From: Mesocentrotus franciscanus
Lineage: Eukaryota > Echinodermata > Echinoidea > Camarodonta > Strongylocentrotidae
Direction: 5' to 3'
Length of the DNA: 64,000 nt
Assembly: GCA_037976565.1 (NCBI GenBank)
Contig: CP137673.1
Coordinates: forward strand, 7,527,202-7,591,201
Below the pieces are notes generated by a model that did no database searches, was not told the origin of the DNA, and saw nothing but the letters and a program-made list of their open reading frames with translations. This document shows, piece by piece, positions 34,380 through 45,786 of this stretch; the stretch's first letter is position 1, and every line of letters starts with the position of its first letter. A program made the position numbers and the translations under genes.

Positions 34380-35462
34380 TCCTGCAAGGAAGTACAAGAG
34401 CTATGAGGACAAAGATGATGGTGGCCCATCGAAGGCAGCAAAGAAGTTTCATCCGAAGAATCCGCCAGGAATTCAACTTGATAATGTGCTAACGCGGGGA
34501 GCAGCAAGTGTATTCACAAGGGCGATTGATTTTTTCAAACTTTTTTTTACTGTCCAGGTCGTGGAAAACCTTGTGGAATACACCAACATCTTTGCTAATG
34601 CGAACATTGCAACAAAACGCACCTACGCGCAGCCCGATGGAAGCTGGAAAGATTTGACTTGCGATGAGTTCTGGAGTCTCCTCGGCTTACTCATATATAT
34701 ATGGGACTAGTCCAACTGCCAGATGTAGACTTGTATTGGTCAACATTATTTCCATATCACGGTTCATGGGCAAGGGCATTTATACCAGCCAGAGATAGAT
34801 TCAAGGGTCTCATGTCATTTTTACACATAGTTGACCACAGATCTGAAGACCCACAAGATCCATTACGCAAAGTGCGTTTTTTACTTGATCACATGAAGAA
34901 GACTTGCAAAGCACTTTATCAGCCTGGAGAAAACATCGCAATTGACGAACGTATGGTGAGATCTAAAGCAAGATTTCATTTTCGCCAGTATATACGTGAC
35001 AAGCCTACCAAGTGGGGTTTTAAGTTGTGGGTGCTGGCAGAATCATCCACTGGGTATACATGGAACTTTGATGTCTATGTTGGCAAAAATGCTAAAAGAA
35101 GTGAGAATGGATTGAGCTATGATGTGGTTATAGAATTGTGTTCAGAACTTTCTCATCAGGGATACAAGTTATTCTTTGATAACTTTTACACTTCTTCAAA
35201 ACTTATAGATGATTTGAAGAAGATGAATATTTTGGCTTGTGGGACTGTAAACAAAACAAGAAAAGGGTTTCCAAAGGATTTTAAAGATACATCAGTAGAA
35301 TGGGAAAACGAGCATCACGTGGCAATATGAGGTAGCAGAGGGATAATGACATTGTTATTCTTCAGTGGAAGGACAATAAGCTCATTAGTTTTTGTCATCA
35401 ATTCATTCAGCCTCAGACTTCGGTTATTGCTTACGTAGAGTCAATTCGTTCACTTCGTTGAT
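34380..35462 (+). pseudogene. piggyBac-type transposase, broken
   Basis: A splice-like acceptor (ttgcag at about 34379) leads into a frame with FTVQVVENLVEYTN and EFWSLLGLLIY, which shifts frame at an (AT) run near 34695-34710. It then continues as MGLVQLPDVDLYWS, IDERMVRSKARFHFRQYI, KWGFKLWVLAESSTGYTW and LFFDNFYTSSKLIDDL. These are the DDE_Tnp_1_7 (piggyBac) hallmarks, with IDERM and FFDNFY supplying the first two catalytic Asp. After about 35310 two further frame changes precede IVILQWKDNKLISF, where the third catalytic Asp would be expected. At least three frameshifts; no TTAA-bounded ends were identified. Confidence 0.8.
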
Positions 35463-35496
35463 ATTTCAATTGTGAATGCATGTTTTGTTCATTCAG

Positions 35497-35664
35497 TGGA
35501 AAGATGTGTATAATATAGCTAAACTGGCTCATTATGGTCAGAGACAGTTTCGCGAGCTGTGTCAACAGTTAGGGGGTATAAAATCAGATCAGCTTGTACC
35601 TTTGTATGCATTGTCTAAACATCCATGTCAAAAGTATGAGTGTGGAGGAGGAAGAGTAAGCCAG
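35497..35664 (+). CDS. Splice-bounded exon, unknown protein
   Basis: Acceptor attcag at 35491-35496 and donor gtaagg at 35665 bound an open frame reading WKDVYNIAKLAHYGQRQF and ending near KYECGGGRVSQ. Not recognised. Part of a broken transposase or of the plus-strand gene that continues to 46 kb are both possible. Confidence 0.4.
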
Positions 35665-36157
35665 GTAAGGTGTGGAATTATGGATCGTTCGAGTTTTTTA
35701 TGAACGAATTTGTGTATACAATTTTACACGGAGATTCAGCGTACTTGTGTGCGCCGACCAAGAAATGCACACAATGAATAGGAAGCTAGTAGAGAACGGC
35801 CGTTCGTAATCGTTCTGGGCGATTTTAGATCATTTCCTTTTTTGAAGTCGCCACCGTATTCAGATTTTTGGCCAATTTCGGGGGCTGTTTATGGTGTTTC
35901 CGGGGCTAATTCGCCCGCCGCCCCCGTGTATTTTTTTCACTGCCTGGCATCACCGTGAGCCGGCCGTAACATGCAGGTGACAGTGCAGTAACACAGCTGT
36001 GTTAATCTGTTGTAGAAAAGAAATCTCGTACATGTAGATCTGAAAGAGTTAGAATTGTCCGAGCCGTTAGTAGAATACATTCGCACTTTGCATTGTACGG
36101 GCATCGTGCATAATTGTTAATTTTCGTAAAAGGACTGTTTCGTCAGTCTAGCGTGCA

Positions 36158-36392
36158 TTGAAAAACATTCATGAATTAGCAACATGCTCTGGCAAAAAAA
36201 ATGCCCCACTTCCCAATGTCAGCTACCAAGACCGAAAAGCCAATACAGAAGCCATGGTTTTATCATTCATTACTGAAAACAATTTGCCATTTACAATGAC
36301 TTCAAAAGTTTTAGACCTTGCAAAGAGTTGTCTAAAGATCACAAAGTTTTGAATGATCTATCGTTGGACAGAACCTGCAAGCCCGTCGTTGG
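36158..36392 (+). pseudogene. Transposase-like fragment (possibly hAT)
   Basis: Open frame with VSYQDRKANTEAMVLSFITE then NNLPFTMTSKVLDLAK, followed by a one-base shift to ELSKDHKVLNDLSLDRT. The pattern LPF-x-M...DLAK-L-x-x-D-x-K-x-L...LDRT recalls transposase-derived proteins in fish and invertebrates. The family assignment is a guess. It ends at a CCTGCAAGCCCGTCG stretch repeated at 36714. Confidence 0.4.
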
Positions 36393-36770
36393 TGGGTAGA
36401 GTTTTACTTTTATATGCCATACAGATTGTTACCTTCTGTACGTTAGTCATTCAGTAAACCAGCTTGTTATAAGCCTATACACTCTCACTAATATCATGTT
36501 CAAGAATATACTGTCGGGAAGTCTATCTACCTCATAGATTGGTAATTCATTCTTACGTTGCATTACTAGACCAAATTATTGGGGATCATGTTAATGAAAC
36601 CTATAAATGTTGCCTGACGTTTTATTTGATTACTTTGTTCAAATACTTAGCCGGAGACCAGTCAGCAGGAAGTATCATCTCCCTCTCCACTGTTAGGTGC
36701 TGGGCATGGTGGGCCTGCAAGCCCATCGGTGAGTTTTACTTTTATATGTCATACAGAATGACTTTTTGTA
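36370..36770. repeat. Direct repeat of a 55-bp exon-end segment
   Basis: CCTGCAAGCCCGTCG..GAGTTTTACTTTTATATGCCATACAGA (36375-36425) recurs at 36714-36762 with few changes. Both copies look like an exon end plus donor (gtgagt at 36729). Confidence 0.6.
36651..36728 (+). CDS. Small Pro/Ser-rich exon
   Basis: Bounded by acttag and gtgagt. One frame gives PETSQQEVSSPSPLLGAGHG. No domain. Its composition matches the Pro/Ser/Gly-rich blocks at 37129 and 42749, so it may belong to the same plus-strand gene. Confidence 0.35.
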
Positions 36771-37128
36771 ATGAAATTTATAAATATTTTAGTAATAAAA
36801 AGATAGCTGATCGCTATGGCAACTCGATCATGAGCTTGTGATGTTAGTGTTACACTACTTACCACTACTTACCATTTATGATGCCTCTTCTTAAGTTATT
36901 TTGATAACAACATATTGTGGCATGAATGCACCTATACAAAAGCAAGACTTAGTGTTTTCTTTTGTATTGTTTGAAAAGCCGTAGAGCCCTTTTTAAACTG
37001 AATGAATTAGTGCTCAGTGTCAGAAATGAGTTTGGATGGTTAACATGTATAGTATGTATTTATCTGAGACCGCCTGCCAATTTACCACAGATAGACTGAT
37101 TAGTGGTTCTCTCTCTTTTTCTCACCAG

Positions 37129-37353
37129 TGACTTTGTGGGATAGGCATGTCCCCTCCCAAGAGACCATTAGAGGCCAAGGGATTCCATGGAGCCAGACCA
37201 GCCGGCGGCTCTCATGCAGGTAACCCCCACGGAAGAAACATGCGGGGGGATCCACGTTCAAATCTAAGACGGGTCACATGCAACAATGCCCCTCCTGTTC
37301 AGTCCCCCTGCCGACAACGCCCAAAATGGCGTAATCGCTTTTATTTTAAGTAG
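37129..37353 (+). CDS. Small Pro/Gly/Arg-rich exon
   Basis: Acceptor ctcaccag ends at 37128. A frame from MSPPKRPLEAKGFHGARPAG either uses donor gtaacc at 37220 or runs on to a stop at 37353. Low-complexity, basic, no recognised domain. Confidence 0.35.
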
Positions 37354-37359
37354 AACCTG

Positions 37360-38125
37360 TGCGTGATTATATTGTTGCACACGGGTACGGGCCGCCATCT
37401 TGGCTGCATTGACCCGTGTATTGTAGGGAATTTCTATTTTTGAAACTTTATTCGTAGGGCTTTATCAGCCTATATTTTTCCATTTTGTATCTGGTTATTG
37501 TTGTAGTTTAGTATTTTAGGGACTCGTAGAATATTATTGGTGCTGTATTCCGATTTTTGGGTACCTATTTCGGGTGTTTTTGGTAGTTTTTCTGTCCAGT
37601 AGGGCAGTACTGCAGTAGTTGTTGCCATAATCCGTAGTCTTCTCCGGAGGTCGGGAGAACAATATTTCTTTGGGTGTATTGTTAAGTATACTAGTCGTAC
37701 AGACAAGGTTAGCATTGGCTTTGTGGTTGTGATATTTGCATGCTTGTTGGTGCTGAGTTCAGTGTTTTGTTGGTTTTATTTTTGTTCAATCCTATCAGAG
37801 TAGATTGAGCTGTCTTTAATTTCACCTTCAATTCATTGTCATTATACTAATATTGCTAAGGTATTTGACGTCGTCTTCGGCCAATTTTCTACGTAAAATT
37901 AGTCACTTTTTCTACTCGGCCGTATTTGGGTCGTAGTCTTGCCCGGAGGACAGGGGTACATTAGTTTTTGGCCATCTCTACCAAGCACTATATCGCGAAG
38001 CGAAGTTCGACTTTCGCTGTGTTTTTTCGGTGGAGGTATATGGTTGTTTAAGTATTGTGGAGTAGGACCAAGTAAGAAACTAAGGAGGATTATTTAGTAA
38101 GCAACTAAGTAAGTAGGATTACGTA
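37360..38125. other. Spacer, no gene seen
   Basis: Non-coding between the small exon and the LINE. It ends in GTAAGAAACTAAGGAGGATT-type repeats that recur beyond the other end of the LINE. Confidence 0.4.
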
Positions 38126-38464
38126 TTCAATTCAATTCAATAATGGTTTATTATGCAATTTCAAAATACATGAATCGTAATTATCATTTTACATGAAAAG
38201 CAGCAGAAGCTGGATTGTTCATGTTTACATGTTGACATAATAAGGTGATAACATTTTTGAATATTGATACGTTAAAAAGATTGTTAAAAATACATTTAAA
38301 ATTACATTGCACATTAAGAAAGACAAAAGGAAGTTTTATACTCTCGTGTAGAATGAATAAATTGGATTTTAAGACTAGAGACGACTGAGGTGAAGACCAG
38401 TACTGTGTTTGAAATTTAACATGTAGTTTTAAAAAAAGCATTTAATTATGGTTAATTAGATTGA

Positions 38465-38878
38465 TCAAATATGGTAAAGGGCTGTTTTTGAAGCGATTGG
38501 TTTTGCATTTGAAATTATGATATGTAGAAACCTGACGTAATGATATTTTAATTTCTTTTTGGGAGGTAGCCAGTTCTGGCATGCTGGGTGAACTGTTAAA
38601 GATTTTGCAAATTTCCTACACAGTACTAGTCTTCTTTCCTCAAGTGTACTTAAATTGCATACTTGACATGCACGTGAATATGACATAAAATTAGAGCCTA
38701 AAATAATTTTGCAAACCCTCCGTTGTATTCGTTCGAGACTGTTTTTTTGTTCAGATGTAAGACCACTATGAAACACTGGGGCGCAATATTCCAGTACTGG
38801 TCGTATATAACCTGTGTAGATTAATACTAAATCATTTAAAGGTAAATTAAATTTCTTAAGTTTCCTCAACATATACAT
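38465..38878 (-). pseudogene. LINE C-terminal domain
   Basis: Reads MLRKLKKFNLPLNDLVLIYT, IRPVLEYCAPVFHSGLT and LERIQRRVCKIILGS, the usual end of L2/CR1/Jockey reverse transcriptase proteins. It is in frame for 137 codons and follows the YVDD part after another break. Confidence 0.75.
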
Positions 38879-39023
38879 TTTCTATTGCATCTTTTCATTA
38901 GCTCATCAATATACAAATTCCATTTCAGATCAGACTGGATGATCACTCCAAGAATTTTAGCACTATGCCTATTACACAACTCGGTGTTGCTAATAAAGAG
39001 AATTTCTGGGTCTGGTGGATTTT

Positions 39024-40377
39024 TCATGAACTAACTTGGAGGGTAAAACACTTTGAAGGATTTAGTGACATATTATTCACAATAGACCAAGATTGCACAG
39101 AATTAAGTACCGATTGTAATTGTGAGTCATCTGTTGATTTCTGACATTGTACTAACGAGAGGTCGTCGACATATTTGAAATACGGTATAGGAAGTTGCTC
39201 ACATAAATCGTTAACCATAATTAAAAAGAGAATTGGCCCAAGACGTGTACCTTGGGGAACACCAGCATGATTAAATTCAACATTTGATAAAACAGTTATA
39301 TTTTGTATTTTGTTTACGAGATTCTAAAAAACTGGCAATCCAATCTATTATCCAAGGCCTTATATCCATATGAATCATTTTCTAATGAGAATATTGTGAT
39401 CTATGCGATCAAAAGCTTTACAAAAATCTGTACAAATAACTGTGGACACAGATTTACTGTTTTCTGCATTTATATATAGACTATGTAAAAGACCAACAAT
39501 ATAATGAGTAGTAGACAGACCACGTCTATTGCCAAATTGGTGAGTGTCAATATGTTTATCAATATCTTCTAATAACCATTTTGCTATAAAGGATTCGGCT
39601 ACTTTGGAAAAATATGAAGTCAATGCAATTGGGCGTAGATTATTAATATGAGGAGGTTGTGATTTTGGAATCGGACATATTTCTGCAGTTTTCCATTGGG
39701 TTGGAACTTTTCCTTGTCTGAATGATTGGTTTAGAATCTTCGTAAATGGTACACTCAATTCACATGCAAATTCCGTATAATACGTACCGGTATATCATTA
39801 CTAACAGATGCTTTTTGCAATTGTACTTTGCGTAATTTACAATATACTTCCCAGTAACTGATTTCTGGGCTATTGCACTTTGAAGGTAAAAAAAATGGTA
39901 AAGTCTTCCTATCTAAAGGAGGAAGATCAGAGGCAATAGACACAAACAAATTATTAATTGCATTAGCAGCCTCTTTATAACAATGAGGTTTTGTGATTCA
40001 ATACCAGGAATAGTAATTGGAATGGGGTCACATTTACCGTTCGTAAGTATTTTTATATGTTTGTACCAAGCAGACGGATTATTCAACTTTTCTCTTTTTA
40101 TACGAGAATTGTAATAATTCTTTTTAGCAACAGATATAGCTTCAGCAACTTTATTGCGTAAATGTTTCCAAAGATAAATATTTCCTTTCTTAAAAGCGTT
40201 TTGTCTGTCATGGATAAGTGATTTTATACGAGGAGTTACCCATGGTTTATCAGTATTGCACAAATTTATTTCACATATAGGCAAGTATAAATCAAGGTGA
40301 GTTTGAAGAGTTTCGATTAACCTGGTACACATTAACGTTAAATCAGAGATTTGAAAAACTTCCTCCCATGTATGAGC
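39024..40377 (-). pseudogene. LINE reverse transcriptase, broken
   Basis: Fragments in order on the minus strand: linker (RIKSLIHDRQNAFKKG, NNPSAWYKHIK), RT fingers and palm (QWKTAEICPIPK, LRPIALTSYFSKVAE, HQFGNRRGLSTTHYIV, CTDFCKAFDRIDHNIL) and the catalytic box FKYVDDLSLV. Frame breaks lie near 39950, 39755, 39375 and 39220. YVDD instead of the commoner YADD is noted. CR1/L2 clade by motif style. Confidence 0.8.
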
Positions 40378-40379
40378 AG

Positions 40380-41649
40380 TTAACCATTGACCAAACAAGC
40401 GTATTTCAATGGACGTACAATCTTGCTTTTCCTTTTAGTTGTTCGTTTAAAAAAATTATCAGGAGACCAAATGATACAGTTGTGATCACTTCTGCCAATT
40501 GGTGGAAGAGTCAAAATACCTGTATAAAATTCAGAAAAATTTGTGTAAATCTTGTCAAGTATGTTACATTCCCTCGTGGGTTTATCCACTACTTGTTTAA
40601 ACCTATCATCTCTTACGATTTCTCGAAAGTTAAAATCATTAAAATCACCTAAAATTGATATCCCTGCATCGGGGTGCTTGACATATAAAGAATCCACAGT
40701 CATGAGTATATGATCAACATAATCAGAACAATTTGGATTTTTTGGCGGAAAATAAAGAACACACAGTATGATACACGATAATTGTCTCGGTAAGTGTGGT
40801 GGTCGTAACAATACCCATATTGCTTCAATATTCTCCGGCACAGTAATATCAGTTAAAAGATAAGGTTGTAGTCCATGTTTGGCAAGTAAAGCTACTCCAC
40901 CTCCTTGTCGACCTTCGCGTGGCTTCGAGAAAGTGGCGAATTCATCAATGGATAGTAGCTCTAAAGGTGAACCTTTAACTTCCCAAGTCTCAGTGAGCGC
41001 TACTAAATCAACACCGTTGTCTTTCACAACAATTTCAAGCTCATCCAATTTATTGTTGATTGATCTTGGATTTGTTAGTAGAATCTTGGGTAAATTAAAA
41101 CCGTGACTTTCGCATTTATCTATAGAAATCTGACGAAGATTTAAATGATAGGTTCGTAATTTATGGTTATTAAACCGATTTCTTCTAGGTTGAATTATAA
41201 CTGGTATCGAGCGTGTTGATTCATCATCTGCTACATGTATGTGTGTTGGCTTAGAAAAAAAAATGAATCCTGCCTCTGTAGCCTCCTTGAATTCCCAAGC
41301 TCTTGATGGTATTCCATACTGTAGGTAGCAGTTGGGTTGTTCTTGGTGTGTTTCTTAAGGCATATAGTTGAGATAGAGGGTATTTACGGATGACTTTAGT
41401 ACATGTTGTAGGTAGAGAAGGGCCTGGGTTAGGGTGTATGTCACCACATAAAAGTAGCTCAAGTTGAAATGTTGAATTGCAGTTACTGTAATACAAGATA
41501 CGTGCTGATAAGTACTTATGGTGAAAAAGTTTTGGAGATAAAACACCCAAAAATAAGTTGGGTTGCAGAATACAAACAGGTAAGTTACAATATTCAGTTC
41601 TCAGTGTGCATAATGTACATACAAATAGAATGCTCACCGGTAGCTTCAT
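40380..41649 (-). pseudogene. LINE N-terminal region and APE-type endonuclease
   Basis: The 41251-41649 frame holds the hydrophobic FQLELLLCGDIHPNPGP segment. The next frame, open through about 41135, reads LTNPRSINNKLDELEIVV, LVALTETWEV, FSKPREGRQGGGVALLAKHG, ISILGDFNDFNF and PPIGRSDHNCIIW. These are the exonuclease-endonuclease-phosphatase motifs (N, E of TETW, GDFN, SDH) that nick target DNA. The two parts are in different frames, so the copy is broken near 41250. Confidence 0.8.
41419..41445 (-). other. 2A-like ribosome-skipping motif in LINE
   Basis: GDIHPNPGP preceded by a leucine-rich run (LELLLC). The NPGP core and Asp at -7 fit 2A-like sequences reported from non-LTR retrotransposons and NLR genes of sea urchin; His stands where Glu is usual in viral 2A. 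Activity is not shown. Confidence 0.6.
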
Positions 41650-42663
41650 GCTGCATTGACACCGGTCTATTCATAGCAAACCAATTTACCACAATAAATC
41701 AATGTATCTACCTATTATTTGCTAGTTTATCCAAACTACGCCACCTTCGAGAACTTTAAAACAGTCACTTTCGCCCATACCCCACCCCAATACATCGCCT
41801 TCCCAGGGTCACGTGCGCAACGCACGCCATTCATCCTCTTTCTATTCTCGCCTACCTGAGTAGAACATCATAAGCTAAGTCACTCCAAATTTAAGGTTTA
41901 TTTTGACCTTTGCGAAGGCTTAGCCACTGTTTATGCTTTTCAATTCCGCACCCATTTTAATACTGCTTATTTTGGTGTACGGGTTCCCAAGTCACTATTT
42001 TTATTTTGGCAGATATTTAACCTTAGTTTTCTGCCCCGTAATTTCCTCATTCACGTCCATATTTTACAGGTTTCGGACGCCGCTACGCTAGGGCGTTGGG
42101 GCCTGGTGTTTCGGCCTTTGTTGCTTGGGAGGGTTACGTGTAGGCTTGAGTGGATATGCTGCAATGTCAGGCAAGCTAGTACTCCACACGTAAAAATGGC
42201 TGCACTTAATCACTGTAGTCTGTAGACGGCAAAGTCAGATTCAGATTACTCTCATCGCATCAAATTTATAGAGTACAAAATCACTGCACGAAATGTCAAA
42301 AAGTGTCCAAGTGCTATGATTCTTCAACTGGTCAAGTCTTTATCTAGAATAAACACTGATAAACAGCAATAATAACGCAAAATATTAGGAGCTCATGTAG
42401 GAAAATGTCAGCTGCCTCCGGGCGCTCGTTCGTACGAAACTAAGTGGGTCTAGGATTATATAGTAAGCAACTAACTAAGTAGGATTATGTAAGAAACTCA
42501 GTAGGATTATCTATAAAGCTTTAAAGTCACTAAGTGATTAGTAGTGGTAGTTTCTACCGGTATCAGACTGAATTTACACCATCAGTCTTGTTTTGTATTT
42601 CTGGGAATTTAGGTTACATTTTGGGTAATATTTGGTTTCATCATTTGATGAAGAAGATTATGG

Positions 42664-43252
42664 CCTCGGAGTAGGTTAGGATCAATTACGGTAATGAGGA
42701 GGACTTTCTGAAGGTTATACAGGTAGATAAAACTAAGACTAGCAAAATTTGGAGGAATGTGGGGACTTGAGTGAAGAACTGTTTTTCCAGTGTCCCCATC
42801 TCCATGAAGCCAAGGAGCTTCTGCACCTTTTTGATTTTGAGCCTTATCAGGAGGAAGAGGCTGAGAAAAACGGGGAGGAGGAGATTAAGCAAAACCGGGG
42901 GGAAGGGACTATGCAAAAACAGTCGGCCCAGGGTGGGGACCCCACTCCCTATCAGCATTCAGTTTACCCCCCACCTACAGTTAAAAAGACAGAGGGGCCT
43001 GTAGCCAGGTTTACGGCTTCGCCAGGGAAGGGAACGGGCTCGCCGCAACGGGCCAGCTCCCCAGGGGCTGGGGGGAGCAAACCCCAAGCCGAGTATCCGC
43101 GTAGGGGCAACCACTATCCTCCTTCCAAGGGATGCCAATCAGTTTCCCCTAAAAGTCGGGGTGAGCATAGGTCGCGGGGGCATTTGTTGGCACCAGTAAT
43201 GCCAAGACGAGATAATTCTACAAAGAATGACCTTTCTGTCACGAGTTCCTAA
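42664..43252 (+). CDS. Pro/Gly-rich coding block, unknown
   Basis: Open frame 42749-43252 with EELFFQCPHLHEAKELLHLF, an acidic stretch, then Pro/Ser/Gly-rich sequence (PPPTVKKTEGPVARFTASPG, GTGSPQRASSPGAGG). A second frame upstream (about 42664-42772) reads NEEDFLKVIQVDKTKTSKIW, suggesting a frameshift near 42770. GC content is higher than the flanks, as in an exon. No domain recognised. Confidence 0.4.
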
Positions 43253-43359
43253 ACTGAATAAAGCCCCTTTTGGAATGAACTTTTTTTCATGCAAAGACAA
43301 TAGTAATCATTTATTATATTGTTATTAATGACAATTAGTTATCTTTATTTCTTTCACAG

Positions 43360-43857
43360 GATTGTGCCCAACCTCACGGCCCGCTGGAAGAAAAGGGTAT
43401 CAGCGCAGAGAATGACAGATCTCCTGAAAACTACACACATTCAGAGGCAACTCAAGCAGCATCAGGTAGTATCATTGTTACAGAATTTTCCTCTGGACCG
43501 AAAGAAACATAAATGGGACAGAAGACATTGTTGTCTATACTGTAAAAATTTAGACCCCAAACTTCCACGCCATTTAGAACCTCACCACTTAAATGAGGAA
43601 AAGGTAAAGGAAGCTCTCATACATCCAAAGTTCTCAAAGGCGAGAAAAAAGGGCGAGAAAAAAAGGCGAGAAAAAAACGCATTTGAAGAGATTAGAAAAG
43701 AAGGAGACCATATCTATAAACCTCAAGTACTTAAAGATGGTCATGGCAGCCTTTTGGTATATAAATAACCCAAAATCTGATGCCAAGGACAATGCGATTG
43801 ATTATCTCCCATGCATTGTCTGTAAAGGCTATTTCAAAAAGTCCAACCTGCGCATTT
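43360..43857 (+). pseudogene. Zinc-binding fragment, Crypton-associated style
   Basis: Acceptor ttcacag ends at 43359. One frame gives DCAQPHGPLEEKGISAENDR. A shifted frame gives WDRRHCCLYCKNLDPKLPRH and LEPHH (C-x2-C..H-x4-H), IRKEGDHIYKPQVLKDGHGS, and, after another shift near 43765, DYLPCIVCKGYFKKSNLR. The CxxC-KL-RHL pattern followed by a second CxxC recalls proteins found with Crypton tyrosine recombinases. A triplicated GGCGAGAAAAAA lies at 43640-43680. At least two frame breaks. Family assignment is uncertain. Confidence 0.45.
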
Positions 43858-44109
43858 AAGAGCATTTAAATATGTTGTAATAAATCTTTGATCTATTGAC
43901 TTCAGATCCTACACATTTTATTTTGTTACAATATTTTTAATTTTTCATCCACTAGAGTATAAGAGGTCTAGATCTTGAGCTACAATAATTTAGGTTCTGC
44001 ATATTACATGCAAATGTTGTATATTAAGTCATATGACTCATCAATGAGGATGTTTTATTTTTAAACGAAGATGTACTAACCATCCCCCCTGTTTCTCATT
44101 GTAGGATTT

Positions 44110-44745
44110 CCCAGCTGTCTGCAACATCTCGGCACAAAGTGATTGTTTTGGTGGACTCTATACTTGGGCGTTTGGAAGAGAACATTCTTGAAAAGAAACT
44201 GACATATGTTATACGTGTTGAAGTATTTCCTGGAGCCCGCATACATTTCCTAATAGTGATTAGTGATAGAAGAAAGAAACAGAGGAACAGAAGACAACAC
44301 AGGAGAAAGTAGAGGAGGAGAAGACCTGGAAAGAGAAGAGGACAGAACAGAAGGAAAAGGAGGAGAGAGAAGGAGAAAAAAAGGAGAAGAAAGAAACACA
44401 GAGGCAAGAGGGTGCCCATCCAATTATCAATCTACATGAGGAGGAAACCGAGTTCTCCGACTCCGACTCCGACAGCAGTTCGTGCAGCAAAAGCTGCGAG
44501 GTATGCATACCAGTTAGGAAGAGGCCTTACCTCGCTCTCAAGACTACTAGCACTGCGGAACAGGATAATATCCTGTTCCAGGTTCCAGCGACACCTCTGG
44601 GTGTCAAGAGGGTTATCACCAGGGTGACCGTTCATACCAGCTGGTATGAGGAGGCGCACAGGGACATCTGCGGTTGAAGAGAAGGATGGTGGAGACGTCG
44701 TACCGGAAAAACTGCCTGATTCTGAGCATGTGGAAGAATAGATTG
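44110..44745 (+). pseudogene. SGNH-start exon copy plus Lys/Glu-rich coding block
   Basis: 44121-44262 duplicates the SGNH-like exon start at 45329-45470. From about 44276 a different frame stays open to 44675. It reads EEKTWKEKRTEQKEKEE, then EEETEFSDSDSDSSSCSKSC, EVCIPVRKRPYLALKTTST and TPLGVKRVITRVTVHT. It stops at TGA; a third frame then reads SAVEEKDGGDVVPEKLPDSE to TAG at about 44741. The block lacks an early start codon and is easily missed. Cys pairs SCSKSCEVC might bind metal. Function unknown. Confidence 0.5.
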
Positions 44746-45328
44746 TGTTTTGGGAGGGGTTAAATATGCATGTAAACAGGTAGTTCGATATTCTCATTGT
44801 TATTGTAAGTCATGTGATGAAATGTTTGAAGAGCAAATGTTATTGTAAGTAGAATATATTTAACTATGATTGTAATATATATTGTAATACATGTGCAGAA
44901 TCTTTCTGAATACAGTGATGTTTTTTTTTTTTTTTTTAAACCGAAATATATTTTTCCTTTTTGTATCACTGGGACAGTGATTTATTTGGTAGGGGGTAGT
45001 GTGATGAAAACCCCTCTAGATGGATTAATTTATATTTCTGATTTCTGTTTATAATTGCAGCTTCAAACTTGAGAGGATTTTTTTGAACCTGTAATAATTA
45101 GGGGCCCAGGTGGGTCACGATGCTTTTTATTACATAGAATGATGGATAGAACAAGCCTTGCACCGACATCGTGAGTGGGGGTTTTGTATGTGCAGATAAG
45201 CAGGTTAACAAGGCCCGTTGAGAGGTTGATAGGTAGCTGTATTTCAGGAGAAAGTTATTTGATGTATGACTTTTATTATGGTTGGTGACTATACATGTAG
45301 GTATAGCAGGGGCATGTTATTGACTACT

Positions 45329-45786
45329 GCAACATCTCGGCACAAAGTGATTGTTTTGGTGGACTCTATACTTGGGCGTTTGGAAGAGAACATTCTTGAA
45401 AAGAAACTGACATATGTTATACGTGTTGAAGTATTTCCTGGAGCCTGCATACATTTCCTAATAGTGATTATGAGACAAGTGTTGTTATCCTGCATGTAGG
45501 AACAAATAATCTTGAAGGTGGTTTTGGGTCCAAAGAAGGAAAGCATTATCTGAACCTGTACCAAAGTGCGAAGGAAATTTTTCGATCAGCAGTTCTTATT
45601 TTTTCATTTATTTTACCTCGCTGGGACTCTGAGGACCTTTATCAGCAATCTCTGTACTTTAATAGTAGCCTCACCAAGTTATCTCGCCAGTTGATCGACT
45701 GTGAAGTATTTGACATTACTCAGGAATTTGACTTCGCTGATGATTTATTTTCTGTTGATAGCTTGCATCTAAACTTTTTTGGCTAG
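45329..45786 (+). pseudogene. SGNH/GDSL-hydrolase-like domain, frameshifted
   Basis: First frame: RHKVIVLVDSILGRLEENIL and VEVFPGACIH; after a one-base loss near 45450 the next frame reads SDYETSVVILHVGTNNLEGG, SAVLIFSFILPRWDSEDLYQ, CEVFDITQEF and VDSLHLNFFG. This is the SGNH order: GDS block (here VDS, Ser kept), GTN-N block and the C-terminal D-x-x-H (DSLH). After FFG a TAG is followed in frame by QIFADHL, so the stop looks like a nonsense change. SGNH esterase domains occur in ORF1 of some LINEs and in host proteins; which applies here is open. Confidence 0.6.

Larger units (their letters stand above)
38126..42450 (-). mobile_element. L2/CR1-type LINE, nearly complete, minus strand
   Basis: Read on the minus strand: N-terminal part with a 2A-like motif (41419-41445), endonuclease (about 40380-41135), reverse transcriptase (about 39024-39950), C-terminal part (38465-38878), and a 3' tail of TTGAATT repeats at 38126-38141. 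The right limit is set by a direct repeat: 38086-38125 and 42452-42490 share AGGATTAT-TAGTAAGCAACTAA. The match extends a little further and is imperfect, so it may be a pre-existing tandem repeat rather than a target duplication. Frameshifts break the open frame in several places. Confidence 0.75.
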
